A DNA stretch of 64,000 bases from Clostridia bacterium. GTDB lineage: Bacteria; Bacillota; TC1; UBA5767. Under the pieces are notes generated by a model. The model saw only the letters and a program-made list of their open reading frames with translations. It was not told where the DNA came from and did not search any database. The stretch is taken from the NCBI GenBank assembly GCA_016887505.1, contig CP069393.1, forward strand, positions 1,102,001 through 1,166,000. Direction: 5' to 3'. Position 1 is the first letter of the stretch, and the number at the start of each line of letters is the position of its first letter. Of this stretch, positions 61,604-64,000 are shown in pieces. Both the position numbers and the translations under genes were made by a program.

Positions 61604-63424
61604 ATGAATAAAAAGAAAATTATCAATTTAGCAGTCATCGCCCACGTCGATGCCGGCAAATCGACACTGGTTGATGGGTTGCTGGCTCAAAGTGGCGTAT
61701 TCAGAGAAAATGAATTAGTACAAGAACAAGTTATGGATAGCAATGACTTGGAAAGAGAGCGTGGTATCACGATCTACTCCAAGAACTGCTCTATTGAACA
61801 TAGTGGCTTGAAAATCAATATTGTAGATACCCCAGGACACGCTGATTTTTCTTCTGAGGTGGAACGTATCATGAAAACAGTAGATACGGCCATCTTGTTG
61901 GTAGATTCAAGCGAAGGGCCTATGCCTCAAACTAGGTTTGTACTACAAAAAGCATTGGCCCAAGGATTACGTCCAATCCTCTTTATCAATAAAATTGACA
62001 AAAAGGATCAGCGGGCTGAAGAAGTTGTAGACATGACCTTTGATTTATTTATCGAATTGGGCGCTACAGAAGAACAGTTGGACTTCCCCATCATCTATGG
62101 TGTAGCCAGAGAAGGTATCGCCAAACTGAACATGGAAGATGATAGTGAGAACCTAGACCCCCTGTTCGAACTGATTAAGAAGCACGTTCCGGCCTATCCG
62201 GATAAAGATAACGAGCCTCTGCAAATGCAAGTTTCCTCTTTAGGTTACGATGAGTATATCGGTAGACTGGGTATTGGCCGAATTACTAGAGGTATGATTA
62301 AGAAGAATCAAAGCATTGTGCTTACTAAGCGTGATGGCGAAATCAAGAACGGAAAAATTGCGAAAGTATTCATCCACCAAGGCTTGAATCGCATAGAAGT
62401 TAATGAAGCAAGAAGCGGTGATATGGTTGTCGTTTCTGGTTTGGGTGATATTTCTATCGGTGAAACAATCTGTGATAAAGATCTAGTGGAACCTCTACCA
62501 ATGATTGACATTGAAGAACCAACACTATCAATGAATTTTTATATCAATAACTCTCCATTCGCTGGAAGGTCTGGTAAATATGTAACCTCTAGACATCTTC
62601 AAGCTCGTTTGGATAAGGAGTTGGAAGTAAACGTAGGATTACGTGTTAGCCCATTGGAAGATACCGACGGTTTTAAAGTATCTGGCCGTGGAGAATTGCA
62701 TTTATCAATTCTTCTTGAAAATATGCGCCGTGAATCCTATGAAGTTGCGGTTTCTAAACCGCAAGTATTGTTCCGCAAAATTGATGGAGTACTGCAAGAA
62801 CCAGTCGAGAGAGTCATCGTAAATCTCCCGGACCAATATAGCGGTACAATCATTAATAAACTAAATATTCGTAAAGGTAGCATGACTTCCATGCACTCTG
62901 AAGATGGATATACAACATTGGAATATTTGGTTCCTACCCGTGGTTTGTTGGGTTACCGTAGTGAGTTCATAAACGAAACACGTGGTGAAGGTACCATGGT
63001 TCGCTCATTCGATAGCTACCAGCCTCATTTGGGTACCATACCCAAGAGAGCCAATGGAGTTCTTGTTTCTTTGAATACTGGTCAAACCATGGCCTATTCT
63101 CTATTCAACCTTAGTGACCGGGCTCAAATGATGGTCGGCCCAGCTACAGACGTCTATGAAGGTATGCTAATTGGAATCAATTCACGACCGGAAGATATGG
63201 TGGTCAACCCTTGCAAGAATAAAAAAATGACCAATGTACGTTCCTCCGGCAATGATGAAGCCATTAAACTGCTGTCTCCTAAGATTTTCACCTTGGAAGA
63301 AGCATTGGAATTCATCGCTGAAGATGAGCTCGTAGAAATTACACCGGATGCTATCCGACTTAGAAAAAAAATTCTCAATGAGCAAGATAGAGCCAAATAC
63401 AACCGAAGCAGAACAAACGATTAA
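61604..63424 (+). CDS. typA: Translational GTPase TypA/BipA
   Basis: A ribosome-associated GTPase for stress and cold growth. G1 is AHVDAGKST (P loop), G2 ERGITI, G3 DTPGHADF and G4 NKIDK, followed by EF-G-like domains and the C-terminal TypA-specific region (LSDRAQMMVGPATDVYEGML). The length is about 606 residues. The ATG at 61604 (MNKKKIINLAVIAHVDAG) fits the family better than an ATG 15 bases earlier. It is monocistronic. Confidence 0.97.
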   Translation: MNKKKIINLAVIAHVDAGKSTLVDGLLAQSGVFRENELVQEQVMDSNDLERERGITIYSKNCSIEHSGLKINIVDTPGHADFSSEVERIMKTVDTAILLVDSSEGPMPQTRFVLQKALAQGLRPILFINKIDKKDQRAEEVVDMTFDLFIELGATEEQLDFPIIYGVAREGIAKLNMEDDSENLDPLFELIKKHVPAYPDKDNEPLQMQVSSLGYDEYIGRLGIGRITRGMIKKNQSIVLTKRDGEIKNGKIAKVFIHQGLNRIEVNEARSGDMVVVSGLGDISIGETICDKDLVEPLPMIDIEEPTLSMNFYINNSPFAGRSGKYVTSRHLQARLDKELEVNVGLRVSPLEDTDGFKVSGRGELHLSILLENMRRESYEVAVSKPQVLFRKIDGVLQEPVERVIVNLPDQYSGTIINKLNIRKGSMTSMHSEDGYTTLEYLVPTRGLLGYRSEFINETRGEGTMVRSFDSYQPHLGTIPKRANGVLVSLNTGQTMAYSLFNLSDRAQMMVGPATDVYEGMLIGINSRPEDMVVNPCKNKKMTNVRSSGNDEAIKLLSPKIFTLEEALEFIAEDELVEITPDAIRLRKKILNEQDRAKYNRSRTND

Positions 63425-63451
63425 AAAAGGGAGCGTAAGCTCCCTTTTTAA
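63422..63451. terminator. Terminator after typA
   Basis: Arms starting at the typA stop codon, AAAAAGGGAGC and GCTCCCTTTTT, with a GTAA loop. The U run functions in both directions, serving the ucpA-like gene as well. Confidence 0.9.
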
Positions 63452-63476
63452 TGCAAAAATATGTTTATCCGCCTAA

Positions 63477-64000
63477 TTAGGCACCAACTGCCCCAAATGT
63501 CTCTGGCAAGGTGCTTCCACCATCTATAACAATTTGCGTTCCAACTAGATAAGAGGATTCATCGGAAGCTAGAAAAGCCACTAGGTCACCAATCTCATCC
63601 ATCGTACCGAGTCTTTTGATAGGTACAGCAGCTGCAATTCCATCAATAACGGAATCAGGATTATCAGGATTTGATTCTACGGCAATCTGTTTTGCCATTG
63701 GTGTAAGAATGTATCCTGGACAAATAGCATTAACATTAATATTGTATTTAGCACCTTCAAATGCCAGTGCCTTCGTAAAGCCCCAAATAGCTGCCTTCGT
63801 CGTAGCATAAGCAGTTTCGCCCTCGTCCACCACCATGGTACCGGTGACGGATGACATGTTTACAATCTTGCCATATTTTTTTTCAACCATGTGAGGATAT
63901 ACTGCCTTGGCACAATTCCATACTCCCTTGATATTTACATCAAAGTGGAAGTCTCTATCTTGATCGCTCATTTCCATGAATGACTTAACCCTGATTACAC
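63477..64000 (-). CDS. ucpA: UcpA-like short-chain dehydrogenase, cut by window edge
   Basis: An NAD(P)-dependent oxidoreductase of unknown substrate. The catalytic Ser/Tyr/Lys are in NMSSVTGTMVVDEGETAYATTKAA (Y-x3-K present). The stretches RDFHFDVNIKGVWNCAK and LASDESSYLVGTQIVIDGGS, followed by TLPE, match Escherichia coli UcpA closely in my recollection. The frame continues in phase to the window edge (VIRVKSF before the first visible Met), so the N-terminal Rossmann half lies beyond 64000. The truncation is only due to the window. Confidence 0.9.
   Translation of the reverse strand, partial: VIRVKSFMEMSDQDRDFHFDVNIKGVWNCAKAVYPHMVEKKYGKIVNMSSVTGTMVVDEGETAYATTKAAIWGFTKALAFEGAKYNINVNAICPGYILTPMAKQIAVESNPDNPDSVIDGIAAAVPIKRLGTMDEIGDLVAFLASDESSYLVGTQIVIDGGSTLPETFGAVGA

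Overview
The window looks like chromosome from a low-GC, anaerobic, Gram-positive bacterium of the class Clostridia. Reasons: strong AGGAGG-type ribosome binding sites, the polA-mutM pair, ECF sigma/anti-sigma, BlaI/BlaR-type and PadR regulators, a sortase-like surface protein, a flavodiiron protein and a tungsten-type aldehyde:ferredoxin oxidoreductase. The genus cannot be fixed from the sequence alone. Both ends cut genes: mutM at the left edge and a UcpA-like dehydrogenase at the right edge.

Layout. 1-4.7 kb: mutM, polA, anti-sigma factor and ECF sigma factor (minus strand). 4.8-7.9 kb: an intact tRNA-Leu(CAA), a VanRS/OmpR-type two-component system, then a broken 3' copy of the same tRNA, which looks like an att-flanked insertion. 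8-13.2 kb: secreted and surface proteins (fasciclin domain, orphan lipoprotein, fibronectin III/copper-amine-oxidase-N protein) separated by gaps with possible gene remnants. 13.4-16.6 kb: an ABC-2 exporter operon ending in a previously uncalled small membrane ORF interrupted by an in-frame TGA. 16.7-20.1 kb: aldehyde:ferredoxin oxidoreductase with MoaD-like and MoeB/ThiF-like partners and a small GG-ended protein, preceded by a structured leader resembling the Moco/Tuco riboswitch. 20.1-25.3 kb: a complete arginine-to-spermidine operon (speA, speB, carboxy(nor)spermidine dehydrogenase, nspC). 25.7-30.9 kb: pgsA, a CAP-domain protein, a ThrE-type split exporter, nitroreductase, SixA-like phosphatase and tag. 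30.9-32.7 kb: a DUF1801 gene cut by an intact IS256-family element with an 8-bp target duplication. 32.9-39 kb: cobU-cobS-cobC, a TIM-barrel isomerase, an 8-oxoguanine-deaminase-like amidohydrolase and a UroD-thioredoxin fusion. 39.3-44.2 kb: a DUF4173/XRE/DUF2975 operon and a BlaI/BlaR1-like operon with clear promoter and operator. 44.5-51.8 kb: iron alcohol dehydrogenase, flavodiiron protein, cupin, Crp/Fnr regulator, FNR-type reductase, LysR/YeiH pair and a cyclodeaminase-like protein. 51.8-58.6 kb: PadR-controlled HlyD/ABC-2 efflux operon and a MATE/MarR operon. 59-64 kb: methyltransferase, GNAT, TIGR04076 protein, udk, typA, ucpA.

How the genes work together. Most of the window is housekeeping or metabolic cassettes in short co-directional operons. 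The clear functional units are tungstopterin aldehyde oxidation, de novo polyamine synthesis, the cobalamin nucleotide-loop steps, oxygen/NO defence (flavodiiron protein) and three drug-efflux or stress operons with their own regulators. The most distinctive signals are the riboswitch-like leader of the oxidoreductase, the two-segment small membrane protein split by TGA, the 44-bp palindrome over the PadR promoter, the tRNA-bounded two-component island, and the precisely resolvable insertion-sequence scar. I saw no CRISPR array, prophage, restriction system or obvious new defence system.
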